This document shows, piece after piece, positions 23,479 through 33,676 of a DNA stretch of 64,000 nt. Location: the NCBI GenBank assembly GCA_003999685.1, contig CP021231.1:1302001-1366000 (forward strand). Direction: 5' to 3'. The notes below the pieces were generated by a model. The model searched no databases. It worked only from the letters and a program-made list of their open reading frames with translations, and was not told the DNA's origin. The translations under genes were made by a program, and so were the position numbers. Numbering within the stretch: position 1 is the stretch's first letter; the number at the start of each line of letters is the position of its first letter. The DNA is from Taiwanofungus camphoratus. Lineage: Eukaryota; Basidiomycota; Agaricomycetes; Polyporales; Taiwanofungaceae.

Positions 23479-26166
23479 ATGGACGACCCTGCTGCGATGG
23501 TTGGTCCCAAAGGAGACCCGTCTGCGGCAGTGACGCCGGCATCCGTGTCTGGCACACATATTTCGCATTCACAGGTGGCCCAAGGCGGACAGCAGGAATC
23601 AGACGTAAGAACACGTTTTGTTGCTCATATTCTATGTCTCACAATCTGCCTAGGTCACTATATTTGTGGCTGCTCAGCGCGGGGACGTGAATACCATCCG
23701 AGAGCTCATCGAGTCGGGCAAGGCCGAGGCAACAGACCGGGACGACCAGAATATCACACCACTACACTGGGCCGCCATAAATGCACAGGTGGCGGCGTGC
23801 CGCTACCTGCTAGAGCAAGGCGCAGAGGTCGACGCACTGGGGGGAGACCTCGTCGCGACGCCGATGCAGTGGGCGGCGCGCAACGGGTACCTATACGTAA
23901 TCCACCTGCTGATCGCACACAACGCGGACCCGTCGATCACGGATGCGCAGGGCTACAACACGCTGCACCTGGTGACGCACTCGTCGTCGGTGATGCCGCT
24001 GCTGTACCTGCTACACCAGCCGATCAACGTTGATTCACGGGACTCGCAGGGGCATACGTCGCTCATGTGGGCTGCGTACCAGGGCGATGCGCTCTCAGTA
24101 GACCTTCTGCTCAAACACGGGGCAGATCCCAACACGAATGACGATGCCGGGCTCACGCCGTTGCACTGGGCTGTCGTCAGGGGTAATAGGGTATGCATCC
24201 GCAGACTGATTGAGAGCGGCGCGGACATCGGTGCCAAGGATGGAGAGGGTAGGACTGCACGGGACATGGCTGCTGAGCTGAAGAGCCTCGGGGCTTGGAA
24301 GCGAGCACTCGAGGAAGGCGGGATGAATGAAGACGGCACTAAGAAGAGGAAGCCTCTTAGTGACGTGCGTAAATATTTACTATGACCTCTGTCCTGGAAG
24401 CAGGCTGACGATCTGCCGTATAGAGGAATACGAAGATCGCAATATTTATTCTCCCGACAATATTCCTCTTCCTTATGTTTATGACCTTGACGATTCTACC
24501 GTGGTATACTGGGATCATCCTCGCACTGGCTCTGTTCTTCGGCATGCATCATGTGAGCACCACATATTGCATTTTATGTGGTTGATGCTAATAGCGCTTT
24601 CAGATTGTCACCCGCGTACTTTTAGACAAGTCTAACTACACCGACAGTGTGACACAGAGCCCATATTTTGCAGGCATCATCGCCGCATCGATGGTCTGGG
24701 TTGGGTACAGCTGGGTGACTCGCCTAGTACAGCGTAAGCATCGATAGGGTTTACCGTTATATTTCGGACACTAATTCGTTGAATTATAGAAACACAGTAT
24801 TTCCCGTTTACGCATCTCACCTTTGCAATCACCTTTGGACTTTGTGCCTACAACTTCTTCCGTGCCATTTACTTGGATCCAGGTACATGTCCGAAGCCGA
24901 CAAACGATGCTGAGCTTAAGTCGGTGGGTGTTTAGTGTCGTCGGTTCTATACGCTCAGTCTGATGGATGTCTGGCAGATCATTGAAGATTTAGCGTCAGG
25001 AGGCCGTCTGAACGGCCAGACATTCTGTGTACAATGCATGGCAGGTGTTACTTCTTTGTTTTATGATCGGTGATATTGACACATGGTTTCGTTGGTGCCA
25101 GGCGCGAAAACCGTTACGCTCGAAACATTGCCGTACCTGCGATCGGTGTATTGCCCGCCACGACCAGTGAGTAGACCACTTGCGTTTTGTGTAAGCACTT
25201 ATCACTTATCCATAAATTGATACACCGCAGCCACTGTCCATGGGTATGGAATTGCGGTAAGTTTGCTGTACGTGCATTCATGCGGGAATCTAACCATGGC
25301 CAATATAACAGTTGGTGTCAACAATCATCGACAATTCCTCCTGTTTGTAATCACTCTTGTTATCGGGATCATTTTGTTTGATTACCTCTCATTCCGATGT
25401 GAGGCCCAACTCATTACAGTTTTACCAAACGAAAGCTCATATTTATGTAAAAGATTTCGCCGCAGTTCCATGGCCTTCGGATCCTAGTGATATCTCTCCT
25501 GCCTGCATTCTCTCGTCTCGTCTGTGCAGCATCACTGCCTATGATACTTTCCTGTTCTCTGTTACTATCTGGTCTACCCTGCAGTTGTCATGGACGATCG
25601 TCCTCCTCATCACCCAGTTCTGGCAGGTCGCGCGCCAAATGACGACATTCGAGGTCTCCAATCTTGGACGGTACGGATTCATGGGCGGGCGCGGCGGCAC
25701 CAGCCTAGGTGCTCAGATGGGCCATCAGCACCGGCAAGGCGCGTCGGATAGTGAAGGCGCCGAGGGTGCGGCGACTGGCCATCGCCACAGCCATAGCATG
25801 TGCGCAGGATGCGGCAGCGGCTTCCTCATGAACCTCCTTGGATTCGATCGCTTCACCCGCGGAAAGGCAGCGGACGGCCTCGCGCGCGCAGCGAAGGCGC
25901 CGAACCCATTTGACCTGGGATTTGTCGGGAACTGCCAGGACTTCTGGACTAAAGGCCGCGAACTGGGTGTGGAGTACGAGCGTTTGTACGACGTCCCTCC
26001 AGAAGGCTTCGCGGAAGCGAAGCGACGCCGGCAGAGAGAGGAGGGAGAGGATCCGCATGGCGGAGAGGGCGGTCGAAAATCATTACGGAAGAGTCTCCTG
26101 ATGGGCTTGGGCTTGGGTAGAAGTGGAAGCAGTCGAGCAGGATACGAGCCTCTCAGTCAAGTCTAG
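23479..26166 (+). CDS. akr1: Akr1-type ankyrin-repeat DHHC palmitoyltransferase
   Basis: Ten exons (23479-23604, 23654-24364, 24424-24552, 24604-24733, 24790-24923, 24978-25040, 25102-25166, 25231-25256, 25312-25398, 25466-26166) join to 723 residues, close to the family's usual size. The N-terminal half holds about six ankyrin repeats (for example [20 protein letters not shown]). Membrane segments follow ([19 protein letters not shown] and others), then the cysteine-rich DHHC core, [20 protein letters not shown], with the motif assembled across a splice site, then [13 protein letters not shown] and more membrane spans. It would attach palmitate to cysteines of Golgi/endosomal and plasma-membrane clients. 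Intron 6 (25041-25101) appears to start with GC; a GT three bases later would put the DHHC core out of frame. The frame is open upstream of the chosen ATG. Confidence 0.93.
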
Positions 26167-26378
26167 GTGTATTCAACGTGATTTGAGACTATACGGTGTA
26201 TCATACCTGTCTTGCATTGCATGGATAGTTAGTATACTGTGTATCCAGGCCCATGATATTTAAAATGCATTGTTCATCCTGTTCTTAAAAGGATAAGCCC
26301 ACGGTATCTTTGTAGTTCCCATTTTCGTGTTCTCAACGTCGGAGTCAACGAGGCACATAGGAATAAAACGAAAAGATG
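26167..26378. other. Intergenic, 3' side of the Akr1-like gene
   Basis: AT-rich sequence between the Akr1 stop codon and the tRNA gene. It probably contains the Akr1 3' UTR. No gene is seen. Confidence 0.5.
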
Positions 26379-26458
26379 TAGCAACTCCTAGTTTCGATCT
26401 AGGGACTTCAGGGTAACAACATTATGAGCCCTGCACGCTTCCACTGCGTCAAGTTGCT
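26379..26458 (-). tRNA. Initiator tRNA-Met (CAT) with an 8-nt intron
   Basis: Read on the minus strand the sequence folds as a cloverleaf. The acceptor stem is AGCAACT/AGTTGCT with an A discriminator, the D arm is ACGC-AGTGGAA-GCGT, the anticodon stem CAGGG/CCCTG and the T stem CCTAG/CTAGG. The anticodon loop begins CTCATA, giving anticodon CAT. Three hallmarks mark it as the eukaryotic initiator and not the elongator: an A1:U72 first pair, a T loop reading ATCGAAA in place of TTCGAAN, and a mature length of 72 nt. Eight extra bases (ATGTTGTT) sit one base 3' of the anticodon, the canonical tRNA intron position. The CCA end is not encoded, as expected. Confidence 0.93.
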
Positions 26459-26638
26459 ATTGACTCACGTTCCTTATGAATTGTTATGACAATATTAATA
26501 TCACGTGAGCTATGGTTTGAACCCATCAAGCAGACTTTCAAGTTCGTGCATACCTGCTTATGCCGGTCAACCCATTTTTCTAAGCCTTTCGACTATATAG
26601 TATAGAGAAAATAAGCAAACCAATCAACGTCGCAGGTC
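26459..26638. promoter_or_regulatory. Promoter of GH79-1
   Basis: A TATA-like stretch (ACTATATAGTATAG, about 26590-26603) lies some 40 bp before the ATG at 26639. The short palindrome around TGGTTTGAACCCA upstream resembles a tRNA T arm by chance only. Confidence 0.4.
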
Positions 26639-29600
26639 ATGACAATGGTGGTTCTCTCCTTTCTTTTGAATAGCTTGACCTTTTTCTCTACAGTTATTGC
26701 GGTCACTGTGTATAGCCAACAGCCCTTGGTTGCTTCACCGACCAGCAGTGCTACCAGCTCCGCATACACTGGTGCAGCGGCGTACGATCCAACTGTCCTT
26801 AATCCTCCCCCCATCCCGAATCCCCCTCCACCTACTCAGTTCGCAATTCAGCTTCCTCGCGATGCCACTGCTGTCGCTGGTTTGTCGATCCCACTAAGTG
26901 GCGCGTTCTACGGATTCTCTATCGAGATGTCAGTCGTGGACCAGATCAGTGAGTATCTGTTCTGCTCATTTTATTTTTTGATTGGTGGTTCCCAGACCAA
27001 GAGCAAGTGCGGTGCTCTGTCATGGTGAAACAATCCCATCGGTCCTGTCCGAGATATCCACACGTGAAACAAGTTGATGACTTGTTTCTCATGGGCTATC
27101 AATGATTCTACATAGCCTCAGCCAGAGTTTTCTCGTAGCTCAGAGAGCATGCTCAAAGTACTGAGCTGTGAGGACAGTAGGGATATTGGAACACATGGAA
27201 GGGGTTAGCCTTGACGTGTGCACAGAACTTAGCGTATGCTCAGATCTCAGGTGTGCCATTCTAGGCCTTTTCCCCATGCCAAACCATGCCCCAAACCAAG
27301 CCTGAAGTGAAGATTCAAGTTTCAAAGGCCCTGATCTTATGATTCAAATTCCTCAGGATCAAACACCTGTTAGGGCCTGTTTAAATTGGAGATGCCTAGG
27401 TCTCATCCCCTATCCTAATCTGTACCAAATCAGAGACCTAAGTGCTTGTTGAACACCCCTTAATTTCGGCTGTGGGACGAAGACCAAGCATGACATGCCT
27501 AGGGTTTAAGCAGACCTTAAGCATTTTCAGTGTCTTTACCACTCAAAGGTCTTATGAAACGAACTTTCAGGCATAGTACGCTAACCTTGGGCGTGCAAAT
27601 TTCTCCAAGCATACTTATTGCATAAATCATTTCATGTATTGAGGTCCCCCCTTGCCCCACATATCTCAGTGATAACCTACCAAGCTATGGTTAAATCTGA
27701 TAGTATTGTTGGGATAGGAGAGAGCAATTTTCTCCTAACAGTGCTAAGTTTGGATATCCTTTTCCTTACTGATAGTCTTGTCTGTCACACAGTTGGCCTT
27801 AACGGGCAAGTACCCCTGGCCCTCATTCTCCCGCGAGTCTAACTGGACTCATAGCTCGCTCTTGCAAGTCCCGTTCCTAAACCTGATGTCTCTCATTGAG
27901 GCACGTGCTGGGCGCGTGCACGTCCGCGTAGGTGGGAATACGCAGGAGACGGCGACGCTCGTGGCCAGCCTGCCAGACGGGAAGGCGATCGAGAAGCAGA
28001 AGGCCGACAACAACAACCCGGTGCGTACCTCTTCTGTTTCACTCATCTGAACCCTCACCAACCGATGCGGATAGACGGAGACGCCCACGCTGCTGTACAC
28101 GCCGGAGGTACTGTACATGTTAGCGAACGTCTCAGCGCTGGTGAATACGAAGTGGTACTTGGGCGTGCCGCTCAACGACTCGTCGAACCTGCGGCTCGCG
28201 ATCGTGGAGCATGGCGAGCGGATCCTCGGTGCAAACCTACTCGGGCTGCAGGTCGGGAACGAGCCGGATCTCTATGCCAGGTGCGGTCTTCTGGGCCGTG
28301 GTCGTAATCGCGCGTTTCGCTAAGTTGGACGGTGCTGCAAACCGGCAGGCACGGGCATCGCCAAGCAAGCTATGGACCATACGACTACTTTGGTGAGTTC
28401 GGGCAGGTTGTAGCGGCGCTTGCTGCAGACACGGACGTACGGACGGACAGTAACCTACTTGGGCCGAGCGTAGCGACGGGTGATTGGCGTCCGGAAGGTG
28501 CGTCATGCGTCCATCGCAGCGTTCGCCCTATCAATCTTAGAAATATCGCAGACGTGTGGAACACAGGCTTCGTCCTCGCGTATGCGAACAACCTTGCGGC
28601 GCTCACAGTCGAGCAGTACGTCTTATACTCCCCCTTCACCATACCCTTCGGCCTGGCACGATGCTGACCAGGACGGCTCATCTCGTATAGCTACCCCGAC
28701 GACAACTGCGCGGCATTATATGCAGGGTTTGGGCCAGCAAAAGACCCGCAGGCGGAGTTTCCAGCTTACCTGACGCACGCGGCGGGACGGGGGATTATCG
28801 GGCCGTATTTGAACTCGTCCTCGCTCGCGCTTGCGGCGGGGAAGCCGTTCGTGATGTTCGAGACGAACTCGGCCTCGTGCGGCGGCTTCCCCGGGCTCAG
28901 CGACAGTTTCGGTGCTGCCCTATGGGCGCTGGACTATGGTTTGCAGATGGCGGCGAGCAACTTCTCACATGCGCTGCTACATGTGGGCGGGCAGGATGTG
29001 TATTATAATGTGTGTCAGTTCTGTTAGTTGCCGCTACTGGAGTCTGACTCCTTGTGTCGTGCCACGTAGCCTTTCACTCGTGGGTTACTCTTTACGCCGT
29101 GTTGGTAATATCGTAAGTTCGTTGATCTGTCATGGCTCATCAGCACCACCAACCAACCAGTCCTCCTACCACAAATGGACTATCGGTCCGATCTTCTACT
29201 CCGTCCTTGCTGTTGCGGAGGCCCTCGGCTCGTCCAACAACTCGCAGGTCATTGATCTTGCAGCCAATGGCAACAATGACTACACGCCTGGCTATGCGAT
29301 ATACGAGGGCGGGACTCTCGCGCGCCTTGCGCTGCTCAATTTTATGACGGACCCGTCCGGCGCGAACGCTTATGTCGCCAATATATCAATAGGTGGGGGC
29401 AGTATGGGCCAGCCGAACGCCATTCCGGCACAAGTTCAAGTCAAGTGCGTGAAAGGATGGTAGCACATGTCTGACGATGTGAATTGACGGAAACCTTACA
29501 CCTCAGGTACCTCCTGGCCCCTTCGGTAGGAGAGAAATTCAACATTACCTGGGCGGGCCAGGTGCGTCTTACCTTGATTGATTTTCTTGTCAGATTTCAT

Positions 29601-30010
29601 CTCATGCTGTCATTTGTTAGACATTTGGCGGCCAATTCGCGTCCGACGGCCGGCTCCTGGGCGATGAGAGTGTCCAAACGATCTCTTGCGACCAGAGCGC
29701 GAACACCTGCCAAGTGAAAGTCCCTGCACCCGGTTTTGCCCTCGTCTTTCTGAGCAGTCCCTCGACCCCCATTAGCACGGCGACATTCGCTACGACGACA
29801 GTGACGCAGGCCATGGGCGCCGCCACAGTGGACGCCAGCGTACTCGCGACGTCTAACGGGCATAGCGGGAAAGACATCCATCGCGGAAGTACGAGCAAGG
29901 GTAGCAGCGGTGCGGGAAAGGCGAACGGGACGTATCCTAGTTTCGTGGTGTTGGTGGCAATGATGGCAGGTGTGGGCGTTCTGCTGAAGGCGTTTGCAAG
30001 GCAGCTGTGA
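26639..30010 (+). CDS. GH79 beta-glucuronidase (copy 1), secreted, probably membrane-anchored
   Basis: Eleven exons (26639-26948, 27793-27805, 27855-28020, 28075-28280, 28349-28497, 28552-28615, 28691-29009, 29070-29079, 29144-29444, 29507-29561, 29621-30010) join to 660 residues. A hydrophobic N-terminus serves as signal peptide. The fold is a (beta/alpha)8 barrel of the heparanase/GH79 type: LGLQVGNEPDLYA carries the acid/base Glu and FVMFETNSASCGGFPG the nucleophile Glu. A beta-sandwich domain and a Ser/Gly stalk with a terminal hydrophobic segment follow, suggesting a GPI anchor. It would release glucuronic acid from arabinogalactan or proteoglycan chains. Exons 2 and 8 are 13 and 10 nt. 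Intron 2 starts with GCAAGT. Intron 1 is 844 nt, far longer than the others, and contains a miniature transposon. Confidence 0.9.
27373..27459. mobile_element. Miniature PIF/Harbinger-type element in GH79-1 intron 1
   Basis: An 87-bp element has imperfect terminal inverted repeats of about 30 bp, beginning GGGCCTGTTTAAA on the left and, read inward from the right, GGGGTGTTCAACAAG; both continue to a shared TTAGGTCTC or CTAGGTCTC. It is flanked by the 3-bp duplication TTA (27370-27372 and 27460-27462). Ends of the GGGxxTGTT type with TTA/TAA duplications are typical of Tourist-like MITEs mobilised by Harbinger transposases. It lies wholly inside an intron, so it should not harm the protein. 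Confidence 0.7.
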
Positions 30011-30380
30011 ACGAACTGTGTGAGCTCTCCTGGACTGTATTCCTCACGATACCCAGCATTTCTACATACCCTCATAATAAAGCTGTAGTAATTATCATGT
30101 TATAGCAGTGTAGCAATACTTATAACATCCTACCATTTGACAATATTAGGCATTGCGGAGAATTGCCTGGGTATGGGACTATGGAAGTGATCGTAAGTAC
30201 CTGACGCTCTTATAGACTGAAAGATGTGAGCAATTTATTGGAAGTCCGCTGTATACTTTCATGAAATATTATTGGGAGAACATTATGTCAGTTATAGTTC
30301 CTATGCTACGACTGTCAGTATACATATTAGTACAGGTGCTATCATGGTCCATGTGTCAGCGTGGAGTCAGATCAACCACG
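30011..30380. other. Convergent intergenic region between the GH79 genes
   Basis: AT-rich 370 bp between the two stop codons, with both 3' UTRs expected. No gene is seen. Confidence 0.6.
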
Positions 30381-32961
30381 TCACAATGCCCTCCACAGCA
30401 AGCCAACACCAGCGAAGAAAGCCATCAACGTAGCAGCAGCGGAGAAGACACCCGCTGCCCTGACCGTCCCGTTGCTCCTCTCGCTTGTACTGCCGAGTTT
30501 TCCCTCCTTTCTGCCCAAGCCGTTCTGTCCGTTCGAAGTAGCGAGTACAGAGGGATTGACGGTCGCCGTTTCGATCGGATTCGTCGCGGCTGTCGTGGCG
30601 AATGTCGCAGTGCTAGCAGGAATGGAGTCCTCGAAAGCCTCGTCCGACATGAAAACGAGCGCAAACCCGGGTGCGGGAACTTGGACCAGACAGGTGTTCG
30701 CGCCTTGGTCGCAGGTGATGGTCTGGACGTCCTCGCTCCCTTGCAGACGGCCATCTGCTGCGTACCGGTTACCGAGTGTCTGATTGAAGCGCATAGCTCG
30801 TCCATGAGATTCGGAGCGACATTTGTTACAGCAGCACTGACCTGTCCAGCCCATGTGATGTTGTCCTTCACAGACACCGACTCCGCAAGCAGGTATTTCA
30901 CTCGCACCTGGGGAGGGGTCGTATTCTGCTCGTTCGTATCGCTGACAGAGATAGTTGCGGTGTAGGTGCTTGCACCGGACGGGTCGGTGATGTAATTAAA
31001 CAATGCCACGCGAGCAATGGTGCCTTGTTCGTATATTGCATATGCAGGTGTATATATATTGGCGCCATTCGCATTGAGATCTAAGATCCGGGAAGTGTTG
31101 GATGACCCGAGAGCCTCGGCAACGGCGAGAACAGAGTAAAAGATGGGTCCAATCGTCCATTGCTCGAAGTTGGTCATGTTCGATGGCGGAGCTACGGTGA
31201 ATAAAGTAATATAAGAATCCAGGTGCCACTGATAGATTGAATAGACGGGTATAGACACATACGAGTGAAAGGCTACGGAAAACTGCATCAGATCGTATAC
31301 GCGTGGTGCTTTACAAGGAAAAAGGCGTACATTATACGAATCATCTCTTCCACCAACATGCAAATTCGCACCGGAAAAATTGGCGTACGCCATCTGTAAG
31401 GCGTAGTCGATGCTCCACAGTGCCGCACCGAAGCTGTCGCTGACTCCAGGGAAGCCACCGCATGAAGCGGTGTTCGTTTCTAACATCAGGAACGGCTTGC
31501 CTGACGCTTGTGCGATGGCTGTAGAGTTGAGGTACGGCGCAACAATGCTCTGGCCGGAGGTGTGGTTGAGGTAATTCGCAAAAACCATCTGTGGGTCGAT
31601 AGGGGTGCCGAAACCTTGGTTAGGGTACTGTGCTGCACAGTTGTCGGCTGGATAGCTATTAAATTGGAAAAAATAAAGTGAGAAACATTAGAAGAAAAGT
31701 AGTACGCAAGAAATATTTTCAGATGGTCAGATTGAAAAAACTCACTGTTCAACGGCCAAGGCGCCAAGTTCATTCATGAAAGTTGGTATAAACCCGGTGT
31801 TCCAAATGTCCTCGGGTGTCCAAGTGCCCGATACACTTGGCGCGATGAGATTATTGCGGACGGGTATCTGAGAGTCGTTCGAAATCGCGTCCACCACCAC
31901 TGAGAATTCGTCAAAGTAATCCCATGGCGAGTATGTCGATGGTCGATGACCATGACTACAAATGAGGATGGTAAATGAAACTGTTGGGAAATCACAGAAT
32001 CGCTGACGCACGCAGCATAGAGGTCTGGTTCGTTTCCGAGTTGAAGACCTAGCAAGTTCTCGCCCAGTATAGACTGTCCGGTTTGTGCAATTTCGAGTCG
32101 CGGATTGGTAGTATCGTTAAATGGTATACCTTGCGAGTGATATGTTTAGGAGCTGCATCTTGAACAATACCATGAATTACACTGACCAAGGTACCATTTG
32201 GCGTTCACCAGAGCTGACACATTAGCTAGCATGTAGATTATTTCGGGGGTGAACAATAGCGTAGGAGTTTGGGTCTTGAGTGCAGATCAGACCCCTATTT
32301 CCACGGTGGTAACGAATGGTCACGGACTGACCGGATTGCTGCTGTCCACTTGGTACTTCATGATAGCTTGATTATCTGGAAGGTTTTTCACCTCCACCGC
32401 GTAGTCTTGAGTGTTTCCGCCGACTCGGATATCAACCTGACCTGCGCGCTCCGCGACAAGAGCCATCAGGTTGAGAAAGGGAACTTGCAGAAATGAACTA
32501 GAGAACACGAGCACTTCAGTTCAGTAATTTTGCTCCAGGCACTCTACAACTCACGCATTGACACCGACTGTATATTATTAAGAGATGAGCGACCTTCGAG
32601 ATGCACGACATGCTTGGTGTAGGTACTCACTGACTTGGTCTATGACTGACATCTCTATAGAGAAACCAAGAAAAGAGCCACTTTGCGGGATCGACAAGCC
32701 GACCACATCTTGTGCATTGTTGGCCAGCGACAGGATAAATTGGTTGGGAATCGCCGGCGACGGAACAGGCGGAGCAGCTAGGATGACTGGATTGAAGGCA
32801 GCTGGGCCAGTATACGTAGGGGGGTCGTATACAGAGGTACCTGTTGCAGGGTCACTGGTGGCTATGCCGGGTGCAAGCACGCCTTGCAGACCGTACACCG
32901 TTACTGCTCGAGCATGGCCGAGGCAGCACAAGACCGCCAAAAGGAAGCTGTGTGGAATCAT
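30381..32961 (-). CDS. GH79 beta-glucuronidase (copy 2), secreted, probably membrane-anchored
   Basis: This is the convergent paralogue of the gene at 26639-30010, with the same order of exons and motifs. The chosen start (32961) gives the signal peptide MIPHSFLLAVLCCLGHARA; a further in-frame ATG lies upstream at 33012. Motifs include VPFLNLMALVAERAG, the acid/base region MLGLQLGNEPDLYA and the nucleophile region FLMLETNTASCGGFPG. The C-terminus ends in a hydrophobic stretch (LMAFFAGVGLLWRAL). The 13-nt exon (reading GVNA with its neighbours) and the 10-nt exon (PFT) of copy 1 are both present, here with ordinary GT donors. The closest match throughout is copy 1, so they arose by inverted duplication, and the coding divergence says the event is not recent. 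Confidence 0.9.
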
Positions 32962-33676
32962 CTCCGAGTCAGTGATGATGGACTCGGTTAGATAACCATG
33001 TAGCGTAAACAAGATTGTTTATGTATAATTTGATGATCGACGCCACCAAGGATTTTCGCAGATGATTATCCTTCATTTACAGCTCCAATAATACGACTCT
33101 GACGGTCGGGCGATAGTCGGGAAAGTAGGAAGAAGCTCACGGACATCCTCAAGGAGTGATTCGATTCGCGAGCCAGTGCAGTCGGTGCACTGTTAGGACC
33201 ATGAAGCAACTAGGTGCGTCTCTTCATGATGCGAGGTCTCGTATGCGCTCAAACGCGAGTGGTCGCTAAAGCAGTTCTTAGACTTTCTGATCAAGTTCAA
33301 TAGAAACAGGCGCATCCAGCATTAAGTCATGGTCACGAAGTCGTTTTTCAATTCTCTTACTCGGTGCTCTGCATACTCACAAGCAATGAAATATAAGTTG
33401 GCAATATCTCGATCCACATCCCGCACAAGCAGAATCCAAGAGGAGACTGTCCGTTTGTTGTACCAACGTGCACACGCCGCCAAGGCTTCTGTTGAGTCGG
33501 AGACCAAAAAAAGGAGGTTCTTATAACGTCGAACAGATGATGATAGCAGAGTACACGGGAATGCTATGGCGCCAGAAGCTACAGAATTAATCTGGGTGAG
33601 GTACGGTAAGTGGAGTAATACAAACGGCGAAGGGTTAAGTAATAAGCATAAACAAAACCGGATTATCTGAGGCCAT
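32962..33676. other. Intergenic, no gene seen
   Basis: About 700 bp between the GH79-2 start and the stop codon of the Set3-like gene. No coding signal is seen. It should include the GH79-2 promoter and the 3' UTR of the Set3-like gene. Confidence 0.5.

Noticed and set aside
26505-26540. Second tRNA-like T arm near the initiator tRNA gene
   Set aside because: It is only a short palindrome around TGGTTTGAACCCA with no other tRNA parts.
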